Source: Eubacteriales bacterium
GTDB taxonomy: Bacteria; Bacillota; Clostridia; Lachnospirales; Lachnospiraceae
Length of the DNA stretch: 48,480 nt
Direction: 5' to 3'
Assembly: GCA_030524175.1 (NCBI GenBank)
Contig: JAUNHC010000040.1
Span: forward strand, 1 to 48,480
Shown piece after piece: positions 35,187 through 43,117 of this stretch (within the stretch, counting starts at the first letter, position 1; every line of letters begins with the position of its first letter). Below the pieces are notes generated by a model. The model ran no database searches and had not been told where the DNA came from. It saw only the letters and a list, made by a program, of their open reading frames with translations. The position numbers and the translations under genes are program-made.

Positions 35187-35439
35187 TTGCTTTCCTCCTT
35201 GTCCTTGTTCTGGGTCTTAATTTAAAAATCCCTTTTTCTTGGCACTGCAGCGGACTACATCCACGGCGGTGTCCCTCTATTAATATGTAATCACAGGTGC
35301 TCCCAGATGAAATATCACCTTGTGCGCGGGAGAAATAATAACATTTTGAGCACTGCTGCTGTTTGAGTCTATAAATTTCTTTTCCTGTCATTTTTGACCA
35401 TTTTGGTGTCCTGGCTTCCGCCATCCTAATTCCACTCAT
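35176..35439 (-). CDS. Small Cys-rich protein, 87 aa
   Basis: Starts at ATG 35439 after GGGGAGG (longer in-frame starts lack a site). It holds four Cys arranged CSKCYYF...CDYILIEGHRRGCSPLQC, suggesting one zinc site, between basic ends (TPKWSKMTGKE, RPRTRTRRK). Function unknown; possibly nucleic-acid binding. Confidence 0.7.
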   Translation of the reverse strand: MSGIRMAEARTPKWSKMTGKEIYRLKQQQCSKCYYFSRAQGDISSGSTCDYILIEGHRRGCSPLQCQEKGIFKLRPRTRTRRKAIAK

Positions 35440-35458
35440 GTCTTTTCCTCCCCAAATG

Positions 35459-35623
35459 TTAGTATTCAGTTCCTGGCTCCGGCTGAAATTCTTCGCACGA
35501 ATCATAAATATCGGTCTCTGTAAAAAAATTTCTGCTTTCTACCATTGTGCATATCCATCTCAGTTCATTGTTGCTATCTGCCACGATGTCATGATGCTTG
35601 CAATACATACACTCCTTACTCAT
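35459..35623 (-). CDS. Small Cys-containing protein, 54 aa
   Basis: From ATG 35623 (GAGGAGAC upstream) to TAA 35459. It reads MSKECMYCKHHDIVADSNN...ICTM...YDSCEEF, with Cys/His pairs that could bind one metal ion. It overlaps the YopX-like gene end by 8 bp. Function unknown. Confidence 0.65.
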   Translation of the reverse strand: MSKECMYCKHHDIVADSNNELRWICTMVESRNFFTETDIYDSCEEFQPEPGTEY

Positions 35624-36329
35624 GTTTTTGTCTCCTCTCTATCATTTTCCGGCTCAGTTCGTTGCGGTCATCTGAATATACAACTTGCCTACCTTTGTTA
35701 TGTCGGTGGCAGAGATGCCACAAAGAGAAACAATCTCCGTGTCCGTCTTTATTTCCTGCTACGCTCTGAGCGTAGAATCCTGACATTGATTCCGAATACC
35801 TTACCTGCCATATTGCTTGTCCATCTGAGATGTAACCATTTTCCCAGATTTTTTCACCATTCTGATCGGTTAATCCTGTATACTGGCAAATGGTATCTGG
35901 GTCTATCTCGTATTGCATTCCAAAAAATATGCTATCATCACCCAACGGTACGTTTATGTAATTCTTATCCATCAGGAATCCTTCTGCCCATTTCCCAGTA
36001 TCCTTCCGTTTTGCTTTAAATAATATTTCTCTCATGTTTTTCCTTTCCTGCATCCTCTTTACTGATGTACCAAGTACCTGATATTCAGAAAGCTGTTTAC
36101 TTAAGCTATTCACTTTGCTGATTAAGACATCCTTTTCGGAGCCAAGCATAGAAACCGTAGCCATATAAAGCTGATTTATAGTCTCTTTTGTTTCAACCTT
36201 GTTCTGCAATTCCTGTACTTGTTCCGGCGTTAGGCCGGAATCCATGTAAGCCCTCAACTCCTTTAAGGCAGAATAGATATTTTCTAGCTCCATTCCCCTC
36301 GGCACCTCGTCAATGCTGTAATTCCTCAT
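35616..36329 (-). CDS. YopX-family protein with N-terminal extension
   Basis: 237 residues. The C-terminal part from MREILFKAKRKDTGKWAEGF, with IDPDTICQYTGLTDQNGEKI, is a YopX domain. The first about 95 residues (GMELENIYSALKELRAYMDS, LTPEQVQELQNKV) are a helical region that is often a separate phage protein. There is an internal site, AGGAAAGGAAAAAC, before the ATG of MREILF, so both a fusion and a shorter YopX product are possible. Role unknown. Confidence 0.75.
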   Translation of the reverse strand: MRNYSIDEVPRGMELENIYSALKELRAYMDSGLTPEQVQELQNKVETKETINQLYMATVSMLGSEKDVLISKVNSLSKQLSEYQVLGTSVKRMQERKNMREILFKAKRKDTGKWAEGFLMDKNYINVPLGDDSIFFGMQYEIDPDTICQYTGLTDQNGEKIWENGYISDGQAIWQVRYSESMSGFYAQSVAGNKDGHGDCFSLWHLCHRHNKGRQVVYSDDRNELSRKMIERRQKHE

Positions 36330-36673
36330 AAATAATTCCTCCCAAATATTTTTGTAAAATCATTCCTGCTGCCACATCTTTGCTCAAATTCCTGCTGCCC
36401 AAGCCTATGTAGATAATCCGCTGTCTCTTTTGACATGTGTGCAGCTTCCCGGCCGGTGCGGTGGCAGGTTGGGCAGAGATGGAGTTTTAAACCATATTGC
36501 TCTGAGTATTTTCTTCCCGGGTTTCCGCTATATATGTGGTGTTCTTCTGTGAACCCGAATCTGTGGCACAGGTAGCAGATTTCTTTTCTGTCTCCCGGTA
36601 TGATGCTTTTCGGGTGTGACTTCCGCTTTTTAACTGCTGCCTGTTTTGGGTACATAAGCCCCGTCATACCCAT
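36326..36673 (-). CDS. HNH-like zinc-binding protein
   Basis: 115 residues with CYLCHRFGFTEEHHIYSGNP and LKLHLCPTCHRTG: two CxxC pairs around an E-HH motif, the layout of small phage HNH nucleases (DUF968-like). The H-H dyad is present; the third His is probably in CPTCH. HNH proteins often assist terminase in cos phages, but this gene is among middle genes. Nuclease activity is likely, not certain. Confidence 0.7.
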   Translation of the reverse strand: MGMTGLMYPKQAAVKKRKSHPKSIIPGDRKEICYLCHRFGFTEEHHIYSGNPGRKYSEQYGLKLHLCPTCHRTGREAAHMSKETADYLHRLGQQEFEQRCGSRNDFTKIFGRNYL

Positions 36674-36927
36674 ACTCCGACCAGTTCCGGGACATCTCCG
36701 GCACCGCGTCTAAAATAGATAAATGGTGTTTTTTGATCAAAATATTCCTGCATCTCTTCGATGGTATCTTTGATAATGACAATATTTGTGGGCTTATCCA
36801 CATCGTATAATCTTGCTACGTATTTTCCTGGGTAATCAAACGTATTGTAATATACGGCGTACATTGGTACCTCTATTTTGGTGCAATCTACCTGTGTTAT
36901 CTCTTCCACGATCTTGTCCTTTTCCAT
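36664..36927 (-). CDS. Hypothetical 87-aa protein
   Basis: Start at ATG 36927 (GAGAGGAGAAACAG upstream). It has IEVPMYAVYYNTFDYPGKYV and RLYDVDKPTNIVIIKDTIEE, an alpha/beta pattern seen in small early phage proteins. No motif allows a function. Confidence 0.65.
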   Translation of the reverse strand: MEKDKIVEEITQVDCTKIEVPMYAVYYNTFDYPGKYVARLYDVDKPTNIVIIKDTIEEMQEYFDQKTPFIYFRRGAGDVPELVGVWV

Positions 36928-37085
36928 CTGTTTCTCCTCTCTAATGCTCTGATCAGTGTTATGATATTGTCCTGCTTCCGGTTCTGGATTATTTGACATC
37001 CTGGTATCCGTGTTAATTTCTTCCATTTTGGCGGATTCTCCCCGTATTTCTTCTTGTACTGCTTCTTTTTCTGCCTTTTATTCAT
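36897..37085 (-). CDS. Small basic protein, 62 aa
   Basis: ATG 37085 after GGGGAAAGGATCGG. Strongly basic (MNKRQKKKQYKKKYGENPPK, ALERRNRWKRTRSWKR). Short Lys/Arg-rich proteins with this N-terminus occur among early genes of many Clostridia phages and may bind nucleic acid. It overlaps the next gene by 31 bp. Confidence 0.6.
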   Translation of the reverse strand: MNKRQKKKQYKKKYGENPPKWKKLTRIPGCQIIQNRKQDNIITLIRALERRNRWKRTRSWKR

Positions 37086-37158
37086 ACCGATCCTTTCCCC
37101 GGCTCCCATCTGACAGGCTCGGGAGCCGGATGAATCTATATGGATTTTAGTTGCACCC

Positions 37159-38487
37159 TTACTCTATCCATGGTCTTCCGGCATGGTCTACCATGGCATT
37201 TAACCAGGACTCCCAGAAGGAGATTGTCCGAAGTTCGTTGTAGGTGACATTTTTAAATCCTTCGAAGGCTTTTGCCAGATACTCTGCTGCTCCATATGGG
37301 GTCCGTGATTCTATAAAATCCTTTCTGGTAGTTGGCTTATCCAGGATCTCTGCGTCTTTCTGTGACTGCTCCAGCTTCCCCTCCGGTACTTCTGTCTGTT
37401 GCGCTGGCGCAATTTCTGGTTCTGGTGGTTCTGGCTGGGGCATGTATTCTGGATGGTTCTGGATGTTGTCCTGCCCGGGAAGCTGCTCCTCTGATTCTGG
37501 TTCCTCCGGTGATTCCGGTTGAGGCACTGATTTGCTCTCTTTTGGTTGCTCTGGTGCAGTTTCTTGACTTTTTTCTCCTTTTTGCGGTTCTGTTTGCGCC
37601 GGCGCAAAATCGGTGTCCGCTTTAGTGTTTGCTAAATGTGATGGCGTTTCTATCCCTGGTGCTGTTTTTTGACTTTCCTCCGGTTTTTCCGGCTCTTTTT
37701 GCGGTTCTTTAGGCTCTTCTTCAGACTCCTTAATGCCAAAATAGGTTTCATAGGTCCTGCTGCCAGCTGCAGCTTCTCCGAATATCTCCTGAGTGATGGT
37801 AAAAAACCGGTCCCAGGTGATATCCTGGGTATCCTTGCCAAACTCTTTGACCATGATTCCCTTGTCGGCGCTGTAGAGCATCAGGAATACGGTGCCTTTA
37901 CGGTAACTGCGGTTGCCGGAAGGGTTGATGATCTCTACCATCTCTTTGATATTCCCGGTCCGGTATGCTTCGCTGGCATATATGTCATTTAGGATTTCTC
38001 GGTGTTCCCTGAAAAATTCCAGGATCGTCTTACTGAGCTTGTCCTCCGGCTGGTCCTGCTGCCAGTTCATGAGATTTTCCGGATTATTCTCGTTCTCTTT
38101 GTTAAAACGCTGCATTTCCCGGATGTCTTCTCTTTTGGCTTCTGGCCAGAACATATCCCGATCGGCTTCCGGGAGCTGTAGCATCTCTACTAGCTGCGCA
38201 AACTTAAAGTCCCGGTATTGTTCCTGTAATTCCGGGGTATCCCCGGGGAGAGAATATTTCTCGTAGACACGCATGAACCGGCTTACTCCCGAAGGGTTCA
38301 TATCATATTCTGATTTGGCGAAATCTGCGATGCTCTTGTAGCCATCCAGTTCGTAAGCCCGGGATTTATCTATCCGGGTGAGCTGCCATCCGATGCGGAC
38401 AAAACTCTTTACGATCCCGCCGATATTTTCTTTGATTTCCTGTTTTGATTGGATATAGTCATCCATTGATAATTGTATGTAATCCAT
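37159..38487 (-). CDS. Unrecognised early protein with long acidic Pro/Glu linker
   Basis: 442 residues from ATG 38487 (AGGAGGTATAT). The N-terminal 130 residues are helical with an HTH-like part (SIADFAKSEYDMNPSGVSRF). A middle domain (about 150-270, TVFLMLYSADKGIMVKEFG) resembles nothing I can name. Residues about 275-395 are a Pro/Glu/Gln-rich linker. The C-terminal 50 residues (DFIESRTPYGAAEYLAKAFE) are folded again. DNA encoding the linker contains one exact and one near copy of TTGCGCCGGCGCAA. Likely a DNA-associated protein of the replication region (inference). Confidence 0.7.
   Translation of the reverse strand: MDYIQLSMDDYIQSKQEIKENIGGIVKSFVRIGWQLTRIDKSRAYELDGYKSIADFAKSEYDMNPSGVSRFMRVYEKYSLPGDTPELQEQYRDFKFAQLVEMLQLPEADRDMFWPEAKREDIREMQRFNKENENNPENLMNWQQDQPEDKLSKTILEFFREHREILNDIYASEAYRTGNIKEMVEIINPSGNRSYRKGTVFLMLYSADKGIMVKEFGKDTQDITWDRFFTITQEIFGEAAAGSRTYETYFGIKESEEEPKEPQKEPEKPEESQKTAPGIETPSHLANTKADTDFAPAQTEPQKGEKSQETAPEQPKESKSVPQPESPEEPESEEQLPGQDNIQNHPEYMPQPEPPEPEIAPAQQTEVPEGKLEQSQKDAEILDKPTTRKDFIESRTPYGAAEYLAKAFEGFKNVTYNELRTISFWESWLNAMVDHAGRPWIE
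37399..37412. repeat. Dispersed palindrome, copy with one mismatch
   Basis: TTGCGCTGGCGCAA, one base different, within the Pro/Glu linker coding region of the 442-aa protein (codons for APAQ). Confidence 0.7.
37594..37607. repeat. Dispersed palindrome TTGCGCCGGCGCAA, copy 3
   Basis: Exact copy in the same linker region, again encoding APAQ, 195 bp from the variant copy. Confidence 0.8.
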
Positions 38488-38497
38488 ATATACCTCC

Positions 38498-38845
38498 TTA
38501 CATCCATATAATTTCTTCTGTGTTTCCAAAATCTTCCCATGCTCGGTATGCCCTGCTGCATAGGCAGTTTATCGCATATTCTTCTGTTTCTTCCTTTTTT
38601 CTGAGCCAGGCGCAGTGTTTCCGGCAATAGTCTTGTATTTTTTCCAGGAGATCCAGTTCCCCCTGCTGAGTAATCTCAGCTAGTGCTTTCTCTTTCCATT
38701 CTCCATGGGACATCTCCCCCATTGGGGTTTCGTACGTCTCTCTTAATACCGTACGTTCCCTTCGTGTTCCTATCCTGGTTATTTCGTAGCATCCTGTGCC
38801 AACCATCCGGGCCTTCCTCATCGTGATCGCATAATCTTCTATCAT
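38498..38845 (-). CDS. Hypothetical 115-aa protein
   Basis: Starts at ATG 38845, which overlaps the stop region of the PcfJ gene (TAATATG), so translation is probably coupled. It reads TGCYEITRIGTRRERTVLRE then MGEMSHGEWKEKALAEI and a Cys-containing C-terminal helix. I do not recognise it. Confidence 0.65.
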   Translation of the reverse strand: MIEDYAITMRKARMVGTGCYEITRIGTRRERTVLRETYETPMGEMSHGEWKEKALAEITQQGELDLLEKIQDYCRKHCAWLRKKEETEEYAINCLCSRAYRAWEDFGNTEEIIWM

Positions 38846-38846
38846 A

Positions 38847-40790
38847 TTACGCACTGGCAGCTACCTGCGCTCTCACCCTCACTCTCTTTTTATCCAGTAC
38901 CTCTGCCTGGTATTCGTCCAGGAATTTCTTTACGCTTGCCCACTCTGTTTTTTTGTCCCCATACCCATAGCTCTGTACGACCTTGTTATCTCCGATTTCC
39001 AGGGTGTAAAACGCAATATCTTCCCGGCCACTCTTCCGCAGGAAGAGAATAAAGGATTTTCCATTGTTATGATTTTCAATGTATACATCACTTCTCCCTA
39101 CGCAATGATTTAGGTTCGCTCCCTCTATGACAAAATCAGAGGCTTTTTCAGGGATAACAATGGTATAATCCTCATTTTCATAGCCATATTTCTTTTCCAG
39201 GCTCTTTTTTAGCTTTGGGATCCTGGTGTATTTTTCGTCAACCTTCTCGCAGCGCTCCTGAAACTTTTGCTTGTTGATCAAGGTTGATGCCTCGTTATGC
39301 CGGCGCTCCAAGTCCCGTGGGAACAGAATCACATCGTTTTCCATGTCCCAGTCAAGTGCGGCGGCCATGTTTATATAATCCTCCCAGTGGGTCTCCCTTT
39401 CTGCAATGGTGCTGTAGGAGTCATTTTTTTCCATGTAGTTCCTGATCCGGCTAACTGAAGCATATTTTGTCAGGTTTCCCATGGACTTTAAATCAATTGC
39501 GGACGATTCTAGATATCTCTTGTCCTCTTTTGGCATTTTTCTTCCCTGATTTTGCTCTATTCTCAGGATTTGCAGATATTTCATCCCTCCGTCTGCCTGT
39601 ATCAGCTCCCGGATTTTCTGCGCGTCTATTCCTAGAATCTCCTGCGGGGTCTTTCCTTTCCATGTTTCATGACTTTTTATGTAGTCATTCGTGAGATTAA
39701 ACAGACCAGCTTTTAAAAAATATTCAAGGAATGGAGATATCTCAAATTTTTCAAAGAACCTCTCGAGTTCTATTTCTCTCCGTTCGTGTTTTGCCCATAT
39801 GTCCACTGGCGCATACTGAAACTTTGTCCCCTGAAGGGCTTTCTTTGCGTTTCTTGTATACAGATACCCTTTTTCTTTCCAAGCGGAGAAACTGGCATCT
39901 TTGGAATCGTACCAGTGTTCATTTTTGCTCCACGGGTAGGCCAAATTAAAATCATGGTATGTCTTCTTTTCGCTGTATGTTGTAATTTCCTGTTCTTCCA
40001 TCTCGTATCTTTCCCCATCCACGCTGCTTATTTTTCTTACTTTAAAATACCGTATCAGAAAACCTTCCGGGATTGACTGCAGGTATATGGCCTGCTTGGT
40101 ATTTTTCATAACAGCAGCCTTTCCTTGGGCTTTATATTGTATCCTGCTGCCGCATTCCGGGCATCTTCCAGCCGCATTATGTTTCTGTCTTCCGTCCAGT
40201 GCGACATTCTGATCACAGTGAGCGCAATGTCCATGTTTCCGGTCTTTACTGTCATAAAACAAATATCTCTCTGTCTTAAATACGGTAGCGCCCAGCCACC
40301 TGTCCCAATCCTTTGGGAGAGGTTTCCGCTTGCCTGCTCTCTCATTTATCCTGGCTTGGCGGTTATCATATTCCCTGTCACGCTTCTCCTGTCTGATTTT
40401 ATCTTCCAAACGGTACAGGCAATCGCTTCCTCTGTCACTATTCCAGCTTTTTTTCCCGTATTTTTCCGCCAGTTTTGTGCTTTCTATATCCATGGTTATC
40501 CTCGGACTGCAATAGCAGCCAAGCGCTCCATGCATGGCGTAATAGATTCCACCGGATATCCATTGTTCGGGTAGGAACAGATATGTCACATAGTTTTTCC
40601 CGTCACAGGCCCAGCGGAATTTGATCTCCGCTTCTTTTTCCTCACCCTTCGGGCACATGATCCTTCTGGCATCATACACATCAAGGACCATTGTTTTTCC
40701 CAACATCCGGATTCTCCCCACCCAATCTTCTTTTCCATGGGCTTTGATATCCAGGACCGGCAGGGGGAGTATTTCTTTTTTCTTAAGCAT
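38847..40790 (-). CDS. PcfJ-domain protein
   Basis: 647 residues from ATG 40790 (GGAGGGGAAGAAA upstream; the longer frame has no site). It has two zinc-ribbon CxxC pairs (CAHCDQNVAL, CPECGSRIQY) near residue 200. The C-terminal PcfJ region shows FVIEGANLNHCVGRSDVYIE and FILFLRKSGREDIAFYTLEI. PcfJ was named from a conjugative plasmid, and homologues are frequent in Clostridia prophages. Biochemical role unknown; it sits among DNA-metabolism genes. Confidence 0.88.
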   Translation of the reverse strand: MLKKKEILPLPVLDIKAHGKEDWVGRIRMLGKTMVLDVYDARRIMCPKGEEKEAEIKFRWACDGKNYVTYLFLPEQWISGGIYYAMHGALGCYCSPRITMDIESTKLAEKYGKKSWNSDRGSDCLYRLEDKIRQEKRDREYDNRQARINERAGKRKPLPKDWDRWLGATVFKTERYLFYDSKDRKHGHCAHCDQNVALDGRQKHNAAGRCPECGSRIQYKAQGKAAVMKNTKQAIYLQSIPEGFLIRYFKVRKISSVDGERYEMEEQEITTYSEKKTYHDFNLAYPWSKNEHWYDSKDASFSAWKEKGYLYTRNAKKALQGTKFQYAPVDIWAKHERREIELERFFEKFEISPFLEYFLKAGLFNLTNDYIKSHETWKGKTPQEILGIDAQKIRELIQADGGMKYLQILRIEQNQGRKMPKEDKRYLESSAIDLKSMGNLTKYASVSRIRNYMEKNDSYSTIAERETHWEDYINMAAALDWDMENDVILFPRDLERRHNEASTLINKQKFQERCEKVDEKYTRIPKLKKSLEKKYGYENEDYTIVIPEKASDFVIEGANLNHCVGRSDVYIENHNNGKSFILFLRKSGREDIAFYTLEIGDNKVVQSYGYGDKKTEWASVKKFLDEYQAEVLDKKRVRVRAQVAASA

Positions 40791-41280
40791 TTTCTTCCCC
40801 TCCGGTGTAATAATCTTTGATAATTTTCTTTGCCCGTCCCATACCCGGGATCCCCAGGGTGACGCGCTTTGTAGATATACCTGCTGCCTTGACGATATCT
40901 CCATTTACGTTCTGCTGGTTTTTAAAAGACCAGGAGAGCAGCGCTGCGATACAATCTTTCAGGGTCTTGCCTTTTTCGCGGACGGCCTTTGCCATCTCGT
41001 CCGACTCCGCACACTGGCCACGGATATATTCCACCCAATCCTCCATGATCTCCTTAGGTTTCAGTTCCTTGCACTCTATGTCCAGCTTTCCCATGGCAGC
41101 AGTCATGGCATCGCAGAGGACAGGGATTTCACCTGCTGTATACAGATCCACATATTCCTCCGGGATCCCATTTTCTTTTGCCAGCATCTTGAGACCATCC
41201 AATTCTCCCCCGTTAAATAAACCCTCCGCCATGCTGTTGATATCCTGATAGCTGTCCATCTCACCGTATCTCTCAAACAT
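40783..41280 (-). CDS. PcfJ-associated hypothetical protein, 165 aa
   Basis: Reads MFERYGEMDSYQDINSMAEG, NGIPEEYVDLYTAGEI, VEYIRGQCAESDEMAKAVR and a C-terminal RVTLGIPGMGRAKKIIKDYY. It overlaps the PcfJ start by 8 bp. In related phages a protein of this type regularly precedes PcfJ, so the two probably act together. It lacks the C-terminal pattern of PcfK/AcrIIA9-like proteins. Function unknown. Confidence 0.75.
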   Translation of the reverse strand: MFERYGEMDSYQDINSMAEGLFNGGELDGLKMLAKENGIPEEYVDLYTAGEIPVLCDAMTAAMGKLDIECKELKPKEIMEDWVEYIRGQCAESDEMAKAVREKGKTLKDCIAALLSWSFKNQQNVNGDIVKAAGISTKRVTLGIPGMGRAKKIIKDYYTGGEENA

Positions 41281-41443
41281 TTAATCCTCTCCCTTCTTCC
41301 ATTCTTTTTGTCGGCCAGAGCGCAGGGCACGGCCAGCCTCTCATCATGCATCTGTCTGTATAAAATGCACAATTTACACAATGTGTCTTTTTACAGTATC
41401 TTTTTAATTTCTTTACCATCTTAAAAGCTTTCTTTTTCTTCAT
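41273..41443 (-). CDS. Small Lys/Cys-rich protein, 56 aa
   Basis: ATG 41443 after AAAGGAATCCAAA; ends TGA 41273 overlapping the next start. Basic N-terminus (MKKKKAFKMVKKLKRY), then five Cys (YCKKTHCVNCAFYTDRC, PCPALW), probably one zinc site. Function unknown. Confidence 0.65.
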   Translation of the reverse strand: MKKKKAFKMVKKLKRYCKKTHCVNCAFYTDRCMMRGWPCPALWPTKRMEEGRGLNV

Positions 41444-41491
41444 TTTGGATTCCTTTCTGCACGGGAAAGTCCCGTGTAATTTACGATTTTG

Positions 41492-41875
41492 CTAACTAAT
41501 ATGGTCCATATTTGATTTATATTGATACCGGATTGCATGTCCTTTGCTCAACTCATAGAGCTGCTGCCACAGGTCTGCATTTTTTAATGGCTCCCCTCCG
41601 GCTTTTTTCCAGCCGTTGCGCTCCCATGAAGCAAGGTAGACGTGACCGGTCATGAGATAGCGGCAGTTGGTATGTATGGTGATGACTGCTGCCTTGTGCA
41701 TATGCTTTAATGCTTCAATGGCGCAGGTCATGGCTAAACGATGCCCGGTAGTCTGCTGCAGTTCTCCTTCTCCCGGAAGACTGTGCCCTACACAAGTCAG
41801 GATGTATTTATATTTTGCGCCGGCGCAAGTCGGGGCTTTTGATGATATGTACAGATAGATGTCTACCTCCTGCAT
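41492..41875 (-). CDS. RNase H-like protein, catalytically degenerate
   Basis: 127 residues with the RNase HI fold pattern: a first strand pair, TGHRLAMTCAIEALKHM, AVITIHTNCRYLMTGHVYLA and RNGWKKAGGEPLKNADLWQQ. The Glu of the IEAL helix is kept, but the first Asp (normally TDG) reads YIS, and the third (normally DS) reads NC. It is therefore probably not an active nuclease of the usual type. It lies next to the HUH Rep gene, so a structural or nucleic-acid-binding role in replication is plausible. Confidence 0.8.
   Translation of the reverse strand: MQEVDIYLYISSKAPTCAGAKYKYILTCVGHSLPGEGELQQTTGHRLAMTCAIEALKHMHKAAVITIHTNCRYLMTGHVYLASWERNGWKKAGGEPLKNADLWQQLYELSKGHAIRYQYKSNMDHIS
41815..41828. 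repeat. Dispersed palindrome TTGCGCCGGCGCAA, copy 4
   Basis: Exact copy near the 5' end of the RNase H-like gene. Confidence 0.8.
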
Positions 41876-41876
41876 C

Positions 41877-42635
41877 TCAAATCCTCCTGTCTAATTTAAC
41901 AATCGTATAATGACGATATGCGAATCCGGTTACTGGGTTGATGCCCTGGCGTATGGAATCCGGGTCCACATAATATCCTTTAGGGGCTTTCGGTGGGATA
42001 GGATGTCCCTGGCTATCCATCAGACTCCGGCGGTTAACTGGTTTTTCTTTCGGATCCTTGCGGATCAGGTTCTTGGATGGGCTGTACCGCTTCAGGGTTT
42101 CCGGTTCCCAGTCTTCCAGGGGCTTCGTGACATATTTTGCCAGATCCCGGAACCCTCCGGCCTCGTAGGTGGTGCGGAAGTTTATGTGCCCTTTTTTCCA
42201 GATCGAGCTGAATATGAGATCCGTCCCGGTGTCCGATGTAGAAAAGCGATTGACCAATATATGGATATGAGGGCCACCTTTCTTTCCGATTCCCATGCGC
42301 AGGATGTACTTTAGCTCTTGTCCGTACTTTTTATATCGTCTCCTGGCTGTCCGTATGAGCCAAGCCGTGTCCTGTTTCATCTCTTCCGGTGATGGACGTT
42401 CTCCTTTTTTGTACGTGACTGTCATCCAGTAATCGTTAGGGCCAAAATTCCACTTCATCAATCTCCGAACATCCCGCTCCCTTTTCCACTGGTTCTGCTT
42501 CCTGATTTCTTCCCGGGAGGCTTTCCTTCTCTTTCCTCTGGTCTGCCCCTTGGCTCCATACCTCCCGGTATGTTTTTCCTCTATCTCTCTACACCATCCA
42601 AATTCCCATGCGTGCCTTATGTACCCAAGCTTCAT
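41877..42635 (-). CDS. HUH-type replication initiator (rolling-circle Rep-like)
   Basis: 252 residues. It has PHIHILVNRF (the HUH metal-binding motif) near residue 125 and DLAKYVTKPLEDW near residue 165, carrying the candidate nicking Tyr. Other conserved parts: FGPNDYWMTVTYKKGERPS and the RRRYKKYGQELKYIL helix. Such proteins nick DNA and stay bound to the 5' end, starting replication. A long inverted repeat at 42740-42801, just upstream, is a candidate origin. A dsDNA phage using an HUH Rep is notable but known in Clostridia prophages. Confidence 0.85.
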   Translation of the reverse strand: MKLGYIRHAWEFGWCREIEEKHTGRYGAKGQTRGKRRKASREEIRKQNQWKRERDVRRLMKWNFGPNDYWMTVTYKKGERPSPEEMKQDTAWLIRTARRRYKKYGQELKYILRMGIGKKGGPHIHILVNRFSTSDTGTDLIFSSIWKKGHINFRTTYEAGGFRDLAKYVTKPLEDWEPETLKRYSPSKNLIRKDPKEKPVNRRSLMDSQGHPIPPKAPKGYYVDPDSIRQGINPVTGFAYRHYTIVKLDRRI

Positions 42636-42737
42636 TCCACCACCTCATTGTCGTATGTCTAATACTCCTAATCGAGCTTTTAAGGGACTGATTGTCCCAA
42701 AAAAGGTAAAAAATAAATAGGGGTATCCCCATTTTTA

Positions 42738-42846
42738 TTGACTTCACGCCGCTCAGATGGTATATTATAAGTAGTGAAGTTTTATCTGAGTGGCGGAAGT
42801 CACCTGGCTCATGTATTTGCAGATACATGAGCTATTTTTATTTTAT
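42738..42846 (+). promoter_or_regulatory. Long inverted repeat with plus-strand promoter and terminator (candidate origin or small RNA)
   Basis: GACTTC-CGCC-CTCAGAT arms at 42740-42758 and 42784-42801 form an 18-bp stem with one bulge and one mismatch. ACTTCAC (42741-42747) can alternatively pair with GTGAAGT (42774-42780). A plus-strand promoter TTGACT-17 bp-TATATT (42738-42766) overlaps the left arm, and a perfect terminator hairpin with T tail is at 42811-42846. This would make an RNA of about 70 nt from 42773. Position 100 bp upstream of the Rep gene suits a double-strand origin. The two readings are not exclusive. Confidence 0.55.
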
Positions 42847-42984
42847 GATTGTAAAGCCGCCTTCAAAGAGGTCTTTTGCTTTTTCGGCGCATTCTACAGC
42901 TTTTTCTTTGGTCCCGTAACAGCTTGCAAGGGTACCGTCTGCAAAGCGTATGATCCATACATGTTTTTCCTCTTTATTTTCCAT
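42838..42984 (-). CDS. Small early protein, 48 aa
   Basis: ATG 42984, overlapping the upstream stop (AATGGAAAATAA). It reads KHVWIIRFADGTLASCYGTK then AVECAEKAKDLFEGGFTIIK, a compact alpha/beta fold. Function unknown. Confidence 0.65.
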   Translation of the reverse strand: MENKEEKHVWIIRFADGTLASCYGTKEKAVECAEKAKDLFEGGFTIIK

Positions 42985-43117
42985 TGCTTAAAACCTCGTA
43001 ATTTTCGATTAACCTCATGATCTCCTGGTGCCTCCTGGTCGTCTCTTGGTGGCTTTTGTCTGCCTCCCGATGTGCCATAGCAAGTATCTCCTGTACCTCG
43101 ATCTGTAGCTTAGTCAT
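42974..43117 (-). CDS. Small helical early protein, 47 aa
   Basis: ATG 43117 after GGTGAGACAG; reads MTKLQIEVQEILAMAHREAD then ETTRRHQEIMRLIENYEVL. All helical. Function unknown; one of these small early genes may be the integrase directionality factor, which I could not identify. Confidence 0.6.
   Translation of the reverse strand: MTKLQIEVQEILAMAHREADKSHQETTRRHQEIMRLIENYEVLSNGK

Noticed and set aside
40783-41280. AcrIIA9/PcfK-type Cas9 inhibitor
   Set aside because: It is adjacent to PcfJ, but the size and C-terminal sequence (RVTLGIPGMGRAKK) do not match the PcfK/AcrIIA9 pattern I remember.
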